This document shows positions 17,968-26,600 of a stretch of DNA of 44,616 nucleotides, in pieces. The notes under the pieces are model-generated. The model was not told where the DNA came from and searched no databases. It saw only the letters and a program-made list of their open reading frames with translations. The DNA is from Ralstonia sp. ASV6 (GTDB lineage: Bacteria > Pseudomonadota > Gammaproteobacteria > Burkholderiales > Burkholderiaceae), in NCBI RefSeq assembly GCF_016429285.1, contig NZ_JAELUI010000040.1, positions 1 to 44,616 on the forward strand. Reading direction: 5' to 3'. A program made the translations under genes and the position numbers. Position 1 is the first letter of the stretch, and the number at the start of each line of letters is the position of its first letter.

Positions 17968-18657
17968 GTGATCAACAAGATTTGTCCGTCTGTAGAGGCC
18001 GCGCTGGCCGATATTCCTGACGGTGCCACCATCATGATCGGCGGGTTTGGTACCGCTGGCATGCCTGCTGCGCTGATCGACGGGCTGATCGCCCACGGCG
18101 CACGCGATCTCACCATCATCAACAACAACGCCGGCAACGGCGAGACGGGCCTTGCCGCGCTGCTCAAGGCGCGCCGCGTGCGCAAGATCGTCTGCTCGTT
18201 CCCGCGCCAGGCTGATTCTTACGTGTTCGACGCGCTCTACCGCGCCGGCGAGATCGAGCTGGAACTGGTGCCGCAAGGCAATCTGGCCGAGCGCATCCGC
18301 GCTGCAGGTGCCGGTATCGGCGGCTTCTTCTGCCCGACCGCGTACGGCACGCAACTGGCAGAGGGCAAGGAGACGCGCATCATTGACGGCAGGCCGTACG
18401 TGTTCGAGTTGCCGCTGACTGCCGACTACGCGCTCATCAAGGCGTTGCGGGCGGACCGCTGGGGCAATCTCGTCTACCGCAAGACCGCGCGCAACTTCGG
18501 CCCGGTGATGGCCATGGCGGCCAAATGCACCATTGCGCAAGTCAGCGAGACAGTGGAGCTGGGCGAGTTGGACCCGGAACACATCGTCACGCCGGGCATC
18601 TTCGTCAAGCGTGTCGTCCAACTCGGCAGCGCTGCACAAGCCAAGGAGGCCGCATGA
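17968..18657 (+). CDS. pcaI: 3-oxoadipate CoA-transferase subunit A
   Basis: PcaI is the alpha subunit of succinyl-CoA:3-oxoadipate CoA-transferase, which activates beta-ketoadipate in the next-to-last step of the pathway. The 229 residues match the family (about 230). The glycine motif IMIGGFGTAGMP and the segment NNNAGNGETGLAALL are characteristic. I placed the start at GTG 17968 (reading (M)INKICPSVEA) because GGAG at 17957-17960 is 7 nt upstream and homologues begin there. An in-frame ATG at 17962 sits only 1 nt after that GGAG. The stop overlaps the pcaJ start (ATGA). Confidence 0.92.
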   Translation: MINKICPSVEAALADIPDGATIMIGGFGTAGMPAALIDGLIAHGARDLTIINNNAGNGETGLAALLKARRVRKIVCSFPRQADSYVFDALYRAGEIELELVPQGNLAERIRAAGAGIGGFFCPTAYGTQLAEGKETRIIDGRPYVFELPLTADYALIKALRADRWGNLVYRKTARNFGPVMAMAAKCTIAQVSETVELGELDPEHIVTPGIFVKRVVQLGSAAQAKEAA

Positions 18658-19316
18658 GCGCCGAAGCAACCACCCAATTCAAGCGCTGGACACGCGATCA
18701 GATCGCCACCCGCGTGGCGCGTGATATTCCTGATGGTTCCATCGTCAACCTCGGTATTGGCCTGCCCACGCTGGTGGCCAACCAGTTGCCTTCCGATCGC
18801 GAAATCATCCTGCATACCGAAAACGGCTTGCTCGGCATGGGCCCGGCACCCGCACCCGGCGACGAGGATGAAGACCTTATCAATGCGGGCAAGCAGCCCG
18901 TCACCATCCAGCCTGGCGCGTCGTTCTTCCATCACGCCGATTCGTTTGCCATGATGCGAGGCGGCCATCTTGACTACTGCGTGCTCGGCGGCTTCCAGGT
19001 GTCGGCCACGGGCGATTTGGCCAACTGGCACACCGGTGCGCCGGACGCGATTCCGGCCGTGGGCGGGGCGATGGATCTGGCCATCGGCGCCAAGCGGGTC
19101 TTTGTGATGATGGAACACCAGACCAAGCAGGGCGACAGCAAGATCGTGCAGTCGTGCACGTACCCGCTGACGGGCGTCGGCTGTGTCGATACCATCTACA
19201 CCGACCTTGCCGTGATCGATATCACGCCTGAGGGGCTGGTGGTGCGTGAGATGGCCGACGGCCTCGATTTCGATACGCTGCAGACGCTGACGGCCGCGCC
19301 GCTGCGCCGCGCATAA
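18654..19316 (+). CDS. pcaJ: 3-oxoadipate CoA-transferase subunit B
   Basis: Beta subunit of the 3-oxoadipate CoA-transferase, 220 residues. The catalytic glutamate is in the motif TENGLLGMGP (E56), and VNLGIGLPTLVAN and GGHLDYCVLGGFQV are family signatures. It overlaps pcaI by 4 nt with AAGGAGG just upstream, as expected for stoichiometric subunits. pcaF follows 27 nt later. Confidence 0.95.
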   Translation: MSAEATTQFKRWTRDQIATRVARDIPDGSIVNLGIGLPTLVANQLPSDREIILHTENGLLGMGPAPAPGDEDEDLINAGKQPVTIQPGASFFHHADSFAMMRGGHLDYCVLGGFQVSATGDLANWHTGAPDAIPAVGGAMDLAIGAKRVFVMMEHQTKQGDSKIVQSCTYPLTGVGCVDTIYTDLAVIDITPEGLVVREMADGLDFDTLQTLTAAPLRRA

Positions 19317-19343
19317 CAATGTAGTTGCTGGAGACAAACCATC

Positions 19344-20546
19344 ATGACCGAAGCCTTTATCTGCGACGCCATCCGCACCCCCATCGGCCGCTACGGCGGC
19401 AGCCTGTCCGCCGTGCGTGCGGATGACCTGGGCGCTGTGCCGCTCAAGGCGCTGATGGCGCGCAACCCTCAGGTCGACTGGTCGGCCATCGACGACGTGA
19501 TTTTCGGCTGCGCCAACCAGGCCGGTGAAGACAATCGCAACGTGGCGCGCATGTCGTCGCTGCTGGCCGGGCTGCCTGACAGCGTGCCGGGTTCGACCAT
19601 CAACCGCCTGTGCGGCTCGGGCATGGATGCCACCGGCACAGCCGCACGCGCCATCCGCGCCGGTGAGACCTCGCTGATGATCGCCGGCGGCGTGGAGAGC
19701 ATGAGCCGCGCGCCGTTCGTGATGGGCAAGGCCGCCAGCGCTTTCTCGCGCGATGCTGCCATCTATGACACGACCATCGGCTGGCGCTTCATCAACCCGC
19801 TGATGAAGGCGCAGTACGGCGTCGACTCGATGCCCGAGACCGCCGAGAATGTCGCCACCGATTACAACGTCAACCGCGAAGACCAGGACCGCTTTGCGCT
19901 ACGCAGCCAAGCCAACGCGGCGCGTGCGCAGGAAGACGGCACGCTCGCGCAGGAAATTACCGCGGTGACGATTCCGCAGAAGAAGGGCGACGCCATTGTC
20001 GTGAGCCGCGACGAGCATCCGCGTGCAACCACCATGGAAGCGCTGGCCAAGCTCAAGGGCGTGGTGCGCCCGGACGGCACGGTCACCGCCGGCAATGCTT
20101 CGGGTGTAAACGACGGCGCTTGCGCGCTGCTGCTCGCCAATGAGGAATCGGCCAAGCGCTTTGGCTTGACACCGCGTGCGCGCATCGTCGGCATGGCCAC
20201 CGCGGGTGTGCCGCCGCGCGTGATGGGTATTGGCCCGGCGCCGGCTTCGCAGAAGCTGCTCAAGCAACTGGGTCTGACGATCGACCAGATGGACGTGATC
20301 GAGCTGAACGAGGCGTTTGCCGCGCAAGGCTTGGCGGTTACGCGCCAACTCGGCCTGCGGGATGACGACCCGCGCGTCAACCCGAATGGTGGCGCCATCG
20401 CGCTGGGTCATCCGCTCGGCATGAGCGGTGCGCGTCTGGTAACCACGGCGATGTACCAGTTGCATCGCACCGGCGGCCGCTATGCGCTGTGCACGATGTG
20501 CATTGGCGTGGGCCAGGGCATTGCGCTGGTGATCGAACGCATTTGA
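19344..20546 (+). CDS. pcaF: 3-oxoadipyl-CoA thiolase
   Basis: Thiolase that cleaves 3-oxoadipyl-CoA to succinyl-CoA and acetyl-CoA, the last step of the beta-ketoadipate pathway. It is 400 residues long, as usual. The nucleophile Cys90 lies in NRLCGSGMDA, and H356 (GHPLGMSGAR) and C386 (CIGVGQG) complete the triad. The N-terminus AFICDAIRTPIGRYGGSLS is typical of PcaF. GGAG stands upstream of ATG 19344. Thiolases of different pathways look alike; the position between pcaJ and pcaB fixes the role. Confidence 0.95.
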   Translation: MTEAFICDAIRTPIGRYGGSLSAVRADDLGAVPLKALMARNPQVDWSAIDDVIFGCANQAGEDNRNVARMSSLLAGLPDSVPGSTINRLCGSGMDATGTAARAIRAGETSLMIAGGVESMSRAPFVMGKAASAFSRDAAIYDTTIGWRFINPLMKAQYGVDSMPETAENVATDYNVNREDQDRFALRSQANAARAQEDGTLAQEITAVTIPQKKGDAIVVSRDEHPRATTMEALAKLKGVVRPDGTVTAGNASGVNDGACALLLANEESAKRFGLTPRARIVGMATAGVPPRVMGIGPAPASQKLLKQLGLTIDQMDVIELNEAFAAQGLAVTRQLGLRDDDPRVNPNGGAIALGHPLGMSGARLVTTAMYQLHRTGGRYALCTMCIGVGQGIALVIERI

Positions 20547-20553
20547 TCCGGCC

Positions 20554-21915
20554 ATGACCAGCGGATTGTTCGACCGCGCGTTCTCCACGCCGGCCATGCT
20601 GGCGGTGTGGTCCGACGGGGCTATCGTGCGCGCGATGCTCGAGGTGGAGGCGGCGCTGGCGCGGGCCGAAGGTGCGGTCGGTGTGATTCCGGTGGAAGCC
20701 GTCGCGCCGATTTGCGCGGTATGTGCCAAGGCGAAGCTTGACCTGGAAGCACTGGGCGACGCCGCTGCAAGCGCGGGCAACCTGGCGATCCCGCTGGTCA
20801 AGCAATTGACCGCTGCCGTTGCGCAACATGATGAGAATGCCGCGCGTTACGTGCATTGGGGTGCGACTAGCCAGGACATCATCGACACCGGGTTGATGCT
20901 GCAGTGGAAGCAATCCGTCGAGCTGATCGATGCGGATCTGCAGAAGCTGGCCGATGGATTGGCCGCGCTGGCACAGCGCCATCGCAATACGCCGATGGTG
21001 GCGCGCACATGGTTGCAGCAAGCCTTGCCGACGACGTTTGGGCGCAAGGTCGCCGGTTGGCTGGAAGCGGTACATCGTGCGCAGGATCGCTTTGCGGCGC
21101 TGCGTACGCATGTGCCGGTGCTGCAGTTCGGTGGCGCGGCGGGCACGCTTGCCAGTCTGGGGGAGCACGGCCGTGCTGTGGCACAGGCACTGGCGCATGA
21201 ACTCGATTTGCCGCTGTCCGCGCTGTCGTGGCATGGCGAGCAGGATCGTGTTGCCGACATCGGCGCGACGCTCGCATTGCTGACCGGCACACTCGGCCAC
21301 TTCGCGCGCGATCTCTCGTTGATGATGCAGACCGAGGTGGGCGAAGTCGCAGAGCCGTCAGGCGCAGGGAAGGGGGGCTCTTCCACCATGCCGCATAAGC
21401 GCAATCCGGTTGGGTGCGCGGCGGTATTGGCGGCGGCCACGCGCATGCCCGGATTGGCGAGCACCTTGTTGTCTGCGCTGCCGCAGGAGCACGAACGTGC
21501 GCTCGGCGGCTGGCAGGCGCAGTGGGCGACGCTGCGCGAGATGGCATGCCTGGCTGCAGGCGCGCTCGACCGCATGCGCGAGGTCATCGAAGGTTTGCAT
21601 GTCGACGCGGCACGCATGCGCGCCAACCTGGGGCTGACGCATGGCCTGATTCTCGGTGAAGCCGTGATGCTGGCCCTCGGTGCAGACCTGGGCCGTCTGC
21701 AAGCACACCACGTGGTGGAAGCCGCCAGCCGCAGGGCCGTGCAAGACAATCGAACGCTGCGCGATGTACTGGCCGAAGCCCCCGACGTGCTGCGCATCTG
21801 GGGCAGCGCCACACCCCAACGGCTCGACGCGCTGCTCGATCCCACGCATTACCTTGGCGATGCGGGTGCCGCCGTCGACCGCGTGCTGGCCGAGCACGCT
21901 CGCCGCCACCCCTGA
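20554..21915 (+). CDS. pcaB: 3-carboxy-cis,cis-muconate cycloisomerase
   Basis: PcaB converts 3-carboxy-cis,cis-muconate, the product of protocatechuate 3,4-dioxygenase, to 4-carboxymuconolactone. It belongs to the fumarase/aspartase superfamily. The superfamily signature GSSTMPHKRNP is at residues 275-285 and HWGATSQDIIDTG at about 101-113. At 453 residues it fits the family. It starts 7 nt after pcaF with no obvious Shine-Dalgarno sequence, so translation may be coupled to pcaF. Confidence 0.95.
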   Translation: MTSGLFDRAFSTPAMLAVWSDGAIVRAMLEVEAALARAEGAVGVIPVEAVAPICAVCAKAKLDLEALGDAAASAGNLAIPLVKQLTAAVAQHDENAARYVHWGATSQDIIDTGLMLQWKQSVELIDADLQKLADGLAALAQRHRNTPMVARTWLQQALPTTFGRKVAGWLEAVHRAQDRFAALRTHVPVLQFGGAAGTLASLGEHGRAVAQALAHELDLPLSALSWHGEQDRVADIGATLALLTGTLGHFARDLSLMMQTEVGEVAEPSGAGKGGSSTMPHKRNPVGCAAVLAAATRMPGLASTLLSALPQEHERALGGWQAQWATLREMACLAAGALDRMREVIEGLHVDAARMRANLGLTHGLILGEAVMLALGADLGRLQAHHVVEAASRRAVQDNRTLRDVLAEAPDVLRIWGSATPQRLDALLDPTHYLGDAGAAVDRVLAEHARRHP

Positions 21916-21936
21916 TACGACATCTACGGAGACACC

Positions 21937-22749
21937 ATGCCCTGGCTCGAACACGACAACATCCGCCTGTATCACGAGTTTGACGATCCACACGATACGG
22001 GCAAGCCGGTGCTGGTGCTGTCCAACTCGCTGGGTACCAACCTCGGCATGTGGGAGCCGCAGCTCGATGCGTTGCGCCAGCATTTCCGTGTGCTGCGCTA
22101 TGACCAGCGGGGCCACGGCCAAACAAGTGTGCCGGATGCGCCGTTCGGTGTCGCGCAGCTTGGCGGCGATGTGCTCGCACTGCTGGATCACTACGACATT
22201 GACCTGGCGCTGTTCTGCGGCCTGTCGATGGGCGGGTTGACCGGCCTGTGGCTGGCTGTGCATCACGGCGAGCGCTTCCCGCGCATGGTGGTGAGCAACA
22301 CCGCGGCGCTGATCGGTACGCAGCAGAGCTGGAACACGCGCATCGCCCAAGTGGAGCAAGGCGGCATGGCCAGCGTGACCGAAACGGTGCTGGAGCGCTG
22401 GTTCACGCAGGGCTATCGCGATGCTGCGCCGGATCGTGTCGACATCGTCAAAGCGATGCTGCTGTCCACGCCAGACGCCGGCTACAACGGCAACTGCGGT
22501 GCGATCCGCGACGCAGACCTGCGAGCGCAATTGCCGAACATTCGCGTGCCAATGCTGGTGATTGGCGGCACGCACGATATTTCCACGCCCGCCGCGCAGA
22601 CCAAGCTCATCGCCGATGGCGTGCCCGGCGCGCAGTACGTGGAGCTTTCCACCGGCCACCTCGCCAACTGGGAACAGGCCGACGGTTATACCGAAGCGCT
22701 GGTCAGCTTCCTCACGACAGGTGTGGCACGTGAGGCTGCCCATGGATGA
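21937..22749 (+). CDS. pcaD: 3-oxoadipate enol-lactonase
   Basis: Alpha/beta hydrolase that opens 3-oxoadipate enol-lactone to beta-ketoadipate. The nucleophile elbow is GLSMGG (S97), the conserved RYDQRGHG segment precedes it, and the catalytic His is H241 in STGHLANWEQ. The 270 residues match PcaD. ACGGAGACACC precedes the start. The stop overlaps the pcaC start by 8 nt. In some bacteria pcaD and pcaC are fused; here they are separate. Confidence 0.95.
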   Translation: MPWLEHDNIRLYHEFDDPHDTGKPVLVLSNSLGTNLGMWEPQLDALRQHFRVLRYDQRGHGQTSVPDAPFGVAQLGGDVLALLDHYDIDLALFCGLSMGGLTGLWLAVHHGERFPRMVVSNTAALIGTQQSWNTRIAQVEQGGMASVTETVLERWFTQGYRDAAPDRVDIVKAMLLSTPDAGYNGNCGAIRDADLRAQLPNIRVPMLVIGGTHDISTPAAQTKLIADGVPGAQYVELSTGHLANWEQADGYTEALVSFLTTGVAREAAHG

Positions 22750-23137
22750 TCGCGAACGCCACGCCGCCGGCATGCAGGTGCGGCGCGCCGTGCTGGGCGA
22801 TGCCCATGTCGACCGCGCCAACGCCGGGCAGACCGACCTCACTGCACCGTTCCAGGATCTCATCACGCGCTATGCCTGGGGCGAGATCTGGACGCGCCCC
22901 GGCTTGCCGCGCCACACACGCAGCCTGTTGACGATCGCCATGATGGTTGCGTTGGGCCGCGACGGCGAGCTGCGCCTGCACCTGCGCGCAGCCGCCAACA
23001 ACGGCGTCACACGCGACGAGATTCAGGAGACGCTGCTGCAGACCGCCATCTATTGCGGCGTGCCGGCAGCCAACCATGCCTTCCACCTCGCGCAGACCGT
23101 GTTTGCCGAGATGGATGCGGAGGCCGCGGACAAGTAG
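22742..23137 (+). CDS. pcaC: 4-carboxymuconolactone decarboxylase
   Basis: PcaC decarboxylates 4-carboxymuconolactone to 3-oxoadipate enol-lactone. The 131-residue protein shows the carboxymuconolactone-decarboxylase fold: RYAWGEIWTRPGLPRHTRSL, then LRLHLRAAANNGVTRDEIQE, then IYCGVPAANHAFHLA. The start ATG at 22742 lies inside the end of pcaD. It is the last catabolic gene of the run; the transporter genes begin 85 nt later with their own strong ribosome site. Confidence 0.95.
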   Translation: MDDRERHAAGMQVRRAVLGDAHVDRANAGQTDLTAPFQDLITRYAWGEIWTRPGLPRHTRSLLTIAMMVALGRDGELRLHLRAAANNGVTRDEIQETLLQTAIYCGVPAANHAFHLAQTVFAEMDAEAADK

Positions 23138-23222
23138 GGCATTTCGTCTCGGGGGAGACACCACGCAACACAGACCGGGCAAACTGGCCGCCGAGCCAGA
23201 ACAGACCCCAAGGAGGAGGCCC

Positions 23223-24092
23223 ATGCTCAGTGCATTGGGTGTGTTGTTTGACGGGCTGGCCTACGGCAGCCTGCTGTTCCTGATCAGCATCGGCCTGTCG
23301 GTCACGATGGGGCTGATGAACTTCATCAATCTTGCGCACGGCGCGTTTGCCATGGCGGGCGGCTATGTGTGCGTGGTGTTGATGAACCGCCTTGGCGTGC
23401 CATTCCTGGCGACGCTGCCCATTGCTTTCCTTGTCACCGCAGCCATCGGGTTTGTGCTGGAGCGCACGTTGTACCGGCGGCTCTATCGCGCGAGCCCGCT
23501 GGATCAGGTGCTGTTCTCCATTGCGCTCGTGTTTATGGCGATGGCGGGAGCGACCTACGTCTGGGGGCCGGCGCAGCAGCCGGTTGAGTTGCCGGAGGTG
23601 CTGCGCGGGCAGCTGAGCGTGTTCGGCAGCGGGTTGGAGGTCGGGCGCTACCGGCTCTTCCTGATCGGCGTAGTGATCGCGCTGACCGTGCTGCTGGCCT
23701 GGTTGATCGAGCGCACACGCTTTGGCGCGCAGGTGCGGGCGTCGGTGGACAACCAGCAGGCATCTGCTGGGCTGGGCATCAACGTGAGCCTGGTGTTCTC
23801 CGTCACGTTTGCACTGGGCTCCGGGCTGGCGGGACTGGGCGGCGGATTGGGTATCGACGTGCTCGGGCTCGATCCGTCGTTTCCCATCAAGTACATGGTG
23901 TATTTCCTGCTCGTGGTTGCGGTGGGTGGCGCTGGCTCCATCAAGGGGACGCTGCTGGCGGCGCTGGTATTGGGCGTGTTCGACGTGGCGGGCAAATACT
24001 ACGTGCCGGAAATTGGCGCGTTCGTCATCTACGGCTTGATGGTGGTCTTGCTCGTGCTGTTTCCGAGTGGCCTGCTGGGGAGGCGCGCATGA
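23223..24092 (+). CDS. livH: Branched-chain-type ABC transporter permease LivH
   Basis: Inner-membrane permease of the LivH family, 289 residues with about eight membrane segments. The N-terminus AYGSLLFLISIGLSVTMGLMNFINLAHGAF is characteristic. Start ATG 23223 follows AAGGAGGAGG. It lies 85 nt after pcaC on the same strand, and the next three genes complete the importer. Members of this family often import aromatic acids when placed in catabolic loci; here 4-hydroxybenzoate, protocatechuate or a related acid is inferred, not shown. Confidence 0.93.
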   Translation: MLSALGVLFDGLAYGSLLFLISIGLSVTMGLMNFINLAHGAFAMAGGYVCVVLMNRLGVPFLATLPIAFLVTAAIGFVLERTLYRRLYRASPLDQVLFSIALVFMAMAGATYVWGPAQQPVELPEVLRGQLSVFGSGLEVGRYRLFLIGVVIALTVLLAWLIERTRFGAQVRASVDNQQASAGLGINVSLVFSVTFALGSGLAGLGGGLGIDVLGLDPSFPIKYMVYFLLVVAVGGAGSIKGTLLAALVLGVFDVAGKYYVPEIGAFVIYGLMVVLLVLFPSGLLGRRA

Positions 24093-25123
24093 GCTTGCTG
24101 CAGCAAATGATGCGTGCCTCACAGCCCGCCGAGAGCGCACGGGTGCACGGCTTGCCCGATGCGCGTTGGTCGGCGCTGGAGTTGGCGTTCTGGTGCGTGC
24201 CGATCGCCGTGTTCTTTCTCTTTCCGGACTACCTGGTCTTTGGCAGTCAGGTGCTGATCGTAGGGCTGTTTGCGTTGTCACTTGACCTGGTGCTGGGCTA
24301 CGCGGGTATCGTGTCGCTGGGGCATGCAGGCTTCTTCGGGCTTGGCGCTTATACGGCAGGGCTGCTGGCGGCGCACGGTTGGGGGGAGCCGTTGACGGGG
24401 TTGGCCGCTGCCGCCATCGTCGCTGCGCTCGGGGGCTTCTGCGTGAGCTTTCTGGTCGTGCGTGGGCAGGATCTGACGCGGCTGATGGTCACGCTCGGCA
24501 TCGGCCTGATGCTGTATGAAGCGGCCAACAAGATGGCGTTCCTGAGTGGCGGTGTCGACGGGCTCTCGGGCGTGACCATGAGCAACCTGCTCGGCAGCTT
24601 CGAGTTCGACCTGACGGGCCGCACGGCTTACGTCTACAGCCTGGTCGTGCTGTTTGTCGTGTTTGTGTTGCTGCGCAGGCTGGTGCGCTCACCATTCGGG
24701 TTGTCGCTGCGCGGCATTCAACAGGGGCCGAAACGGATGCCGGCGATTGGCACGAATGTGCGCATGCGCCTGGTGGCCGCGTTTACGGTAAGCGCAGCAA
24801 TTGCCGGTGTTGCCGGCGGGCTGCTCGCGCAGACCACGCAGTTTGTCGGGCTGGATTCGCTGGGTTTCTCGCGCTCGGCAGAGCTGCTGATCATGCTGGT
24901 ACTGGGCGGAGCGGGCCGGTTGTACGGCGCGCTGATCGGCGCGGCGGTGTTCATGGTGGCGCAGGACGTGCTGTCCGGTATCAATCCGGTCTACTGGCAG
25001 TTCTGGATCGGCTTGCTGTTGATGGTGATCGTTCTGTTTGCGCGTGGCGGCCTGTTGGGTGGGCTGGAGGCGGCGGTTTCCGGCATCAAGGCCTGGCGTG
25101 CGCGCAGAGGAGGTGCTGCATGA
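24089..25123 (+). CDS. livM: Branched-chain-type ABC transporter permease LivM
   Basis: Partner permease of the LivM family, 344 residues with about ten hydrophobic segments. The motif LSLDLVLGYAGIVSLGHAGFFGLGAY is diagnostic. Near the C-terminus the segment SAELLIMLVLGGAGRLYGALIGA is also typical. It overlaps livH and livG by 4 nt each (ATGA), indicating a coupled operon. Confidence 0.94.
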   Translation: MSLLQQMMRASQPAESARVHGLPDARWSALELAFWCVPIAVFFLFPDYLVFGSQVLIVGLFALSLDLVLGYAGIVSLGHAGFFGLGAYTAGLLAAHGWGEPLTGLAAAAIVAALGGFCVSFLVVRGQDLTRLMVTLGIGLMLYEAANKMAFLSGGVDGLSGVTMSNLLGSFEFDLTGRTAYVYSLVVLFVVFVLLRRLVRSPFGLSLRGIQQGPKRMPAIGTNVRMRLVAAFTVSAAIAGVAGGLLAQTTQFVGLDSLGFSRSAELLIMLVLGGAGRLYGALIGAAVFMVAQDVLSGINPVYWQFWIGLLLMVIVLFARGGLLGGLEAAVSGIKAWRARRGGAA

Positions 25124-25893
25124 ACGCGCCGACGATGCATCCCACGCCAACGCTCAGTACACGCGGATTGTCCAAACGCTGGGGCGGCTTTCATGCCAAC
25201 TCGGAGATCTCGTTGTCATTCGCGCCCGGCGCACGTCACGCGCTGATCGGCCCCAACGGCGCAGGCAAGACGACCTTCATCAATCTGCTGACCGGCGCGT
25301 TTGCGCCCACCTCTGGTCAGGTGCTGCTAGGCGAGGAAGACATCACGCGCCTGCCGGCGCACCAGCGCGTCAAGCGCGGCATTACGCGCACGTTCCAGAT
25401 CAACACGTTATTCCCGGGGCTGACGGTATTGGAATCCGTGATGCTCGCCATCTTCGAGCGCACAGGTGTTGCGTGGCAATGGCATCGCACGGTCGCCGCG
25501 CATAAGGAGGCGCGCGACGAGGCCATGGCGCTGCTGTGCCGCCTGCAACTTGGCGCCGATGCGCTGGCGCAAACGCATGCGTTGCCGTATGGCAAACAGC
25601 GGCTGGTGGAGATTGCGCTCGCGCTGGCCACGCAGCCGCGCATCCTGTTGCTTGACGAACCTGCCGCCGGCATCCCGGCGGGGGAGAGCGCCGAACTGTT
25701 CGAGGTGATCGCCAGCCTGCCGCGCGATATCACCATCCTCTTCATCGAGCACGACATGAACCTCGTCTTTCGCTTTGCCGAGCGGATCAGTGTGCTGGTG
25801 GCCGGCCGCGTGCTGACCGAAGGCTCGCCACAGGAGATCGCCGCCGACCCGCGCGTGCGGGAGGTCTACCTGGGGGAGGCCGAACATGCCTGA
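25120..25893 (+). CDS. livG: Branched-chain-type ABC transporter ATP-binding protein LivG
   Basis: First ATPase of the importer, 257 residues. Walker A is GPNGAGKTT, the Q-loop region reads RTFQINTLFPGLTVLESVM, and Walker B is ILLLDEPAAGIP. The usual LSGGQ signature is replaced by LPYGKQRLVEIALAL, as is normal for LivG. It overlaps livF by 8 nt. Confidence 0.94.
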   Translation: MNAPTMHPTPTLSTRGLSKRWGGFHANSEISLSFAPGARHALIGPNGAGKTTFINLLTGAFAPTSGQVLLGEEDITRLPAHQRVKRGITRTFQINTLFPGLTVLESVMLAIFERTGVAWQWHRTVAAHKEARDEAMALLCRLQLGADALAQTHALPYGKQRLVEIALALATQPRILLLDEPAAGIPAGESAELFEVIASLPRDITILFIEHDMNLVFRFAERISVLVAGRVLTEGSPQEIAADPRVREVYLGEAEHA

Positions 25894-26587
25894 GTTGCTG
25901 GCGTTTGAGAACGTGACCGCCGGCTATGGCAACGCCATCGTGCTGGACGACGTGTCGTTCACGCTGGACACGGGTGGCAGCCTTGCGCTGCTGGGCCGCA
26001 ATGGCGTTGGCAAGACGACGCTGCTGAGTACGTTGATGGGCTTCACACGCCTGCATCGTGGGCGCATCCGCTGGCAAGGCGCAGACATCGGCAAGGTCGC
26101 ACCGCACCGCCGCGCGCGGGCTGGGCTTGGATGGGTGCCGCAGGAACGGTGGATGTTTCCCTCGCTGACGGTGGAAGAGCACCTGACGGCCGTCGCTCGG
26201 CCAGGCACCTGGGATGTGGCGCGCGTCTACAAGACGTTCCCGCGCCTGCAGGAGCGGCGGCGCAATCTCGGCAACCAGCTCTCCGGCGGTGAGCAGCAGA
26301 TGGTGGCCATCGCCCGTGCTCTGATGACGAACCCTGCGCTGCTGTTGCTTGATGAGCCGATGGAAGGCCTCGCGCCGATCATCGTGCAGGAACTCGGCCG
26401 CGCCATCCGTGCGCTGGTGGAAGAGGGCGGCATGGCGGTGATTGTGGTGGAGCAGCATGCACGTCTGGCGCTGGAGTTGACGCAGCGCGCGATGGTGCTC
26501 GATCGTGGGCGCATCGTTCACGCATCGAGCAGCGCCGATCTGCTTGCCGACAAGCCGCTGCTGCAGCGGCTTGTGGCGGTCGCCTGA
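25886..26587 (+). CDS. livF: Branched-chain-type ABC transporter ATP-binding protein LivF
   Basis: Second ATPase, 233 residues. Walker [10 protein letters not shown], signature [15 protein letters not shown] and Walker [14 protein letters not shown] are intact. It ends the + strand operon. Only 13 nt separate its stop from the stop of the convergent binding-protein gene, and no terminator is visible there, so the transcripts may overlap. Confidence 0.94.
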   Translation: MPELLAFENVTAGYGNAIVLDDVSFTLDTGGSLALLGRNGVGKTTLLSTLMGFTRLHRGRIRWQGADIGKVAPHRRARAGLGWVPQERWMFPSLTVEEHLTAVARPGTWDVARVYKTFPRLQERRRNLGNQLSGGEQQMVAIARALMTNPALLLLDEPMEGLAPIIVQELGRAIRALVEEGGMAVIVVEQHARLALELTQRAMVLDRGRIVHASSSADLLADKPLLQRLVAVA

Positions 26588-26600
26588 GGCTGGGTAGGGC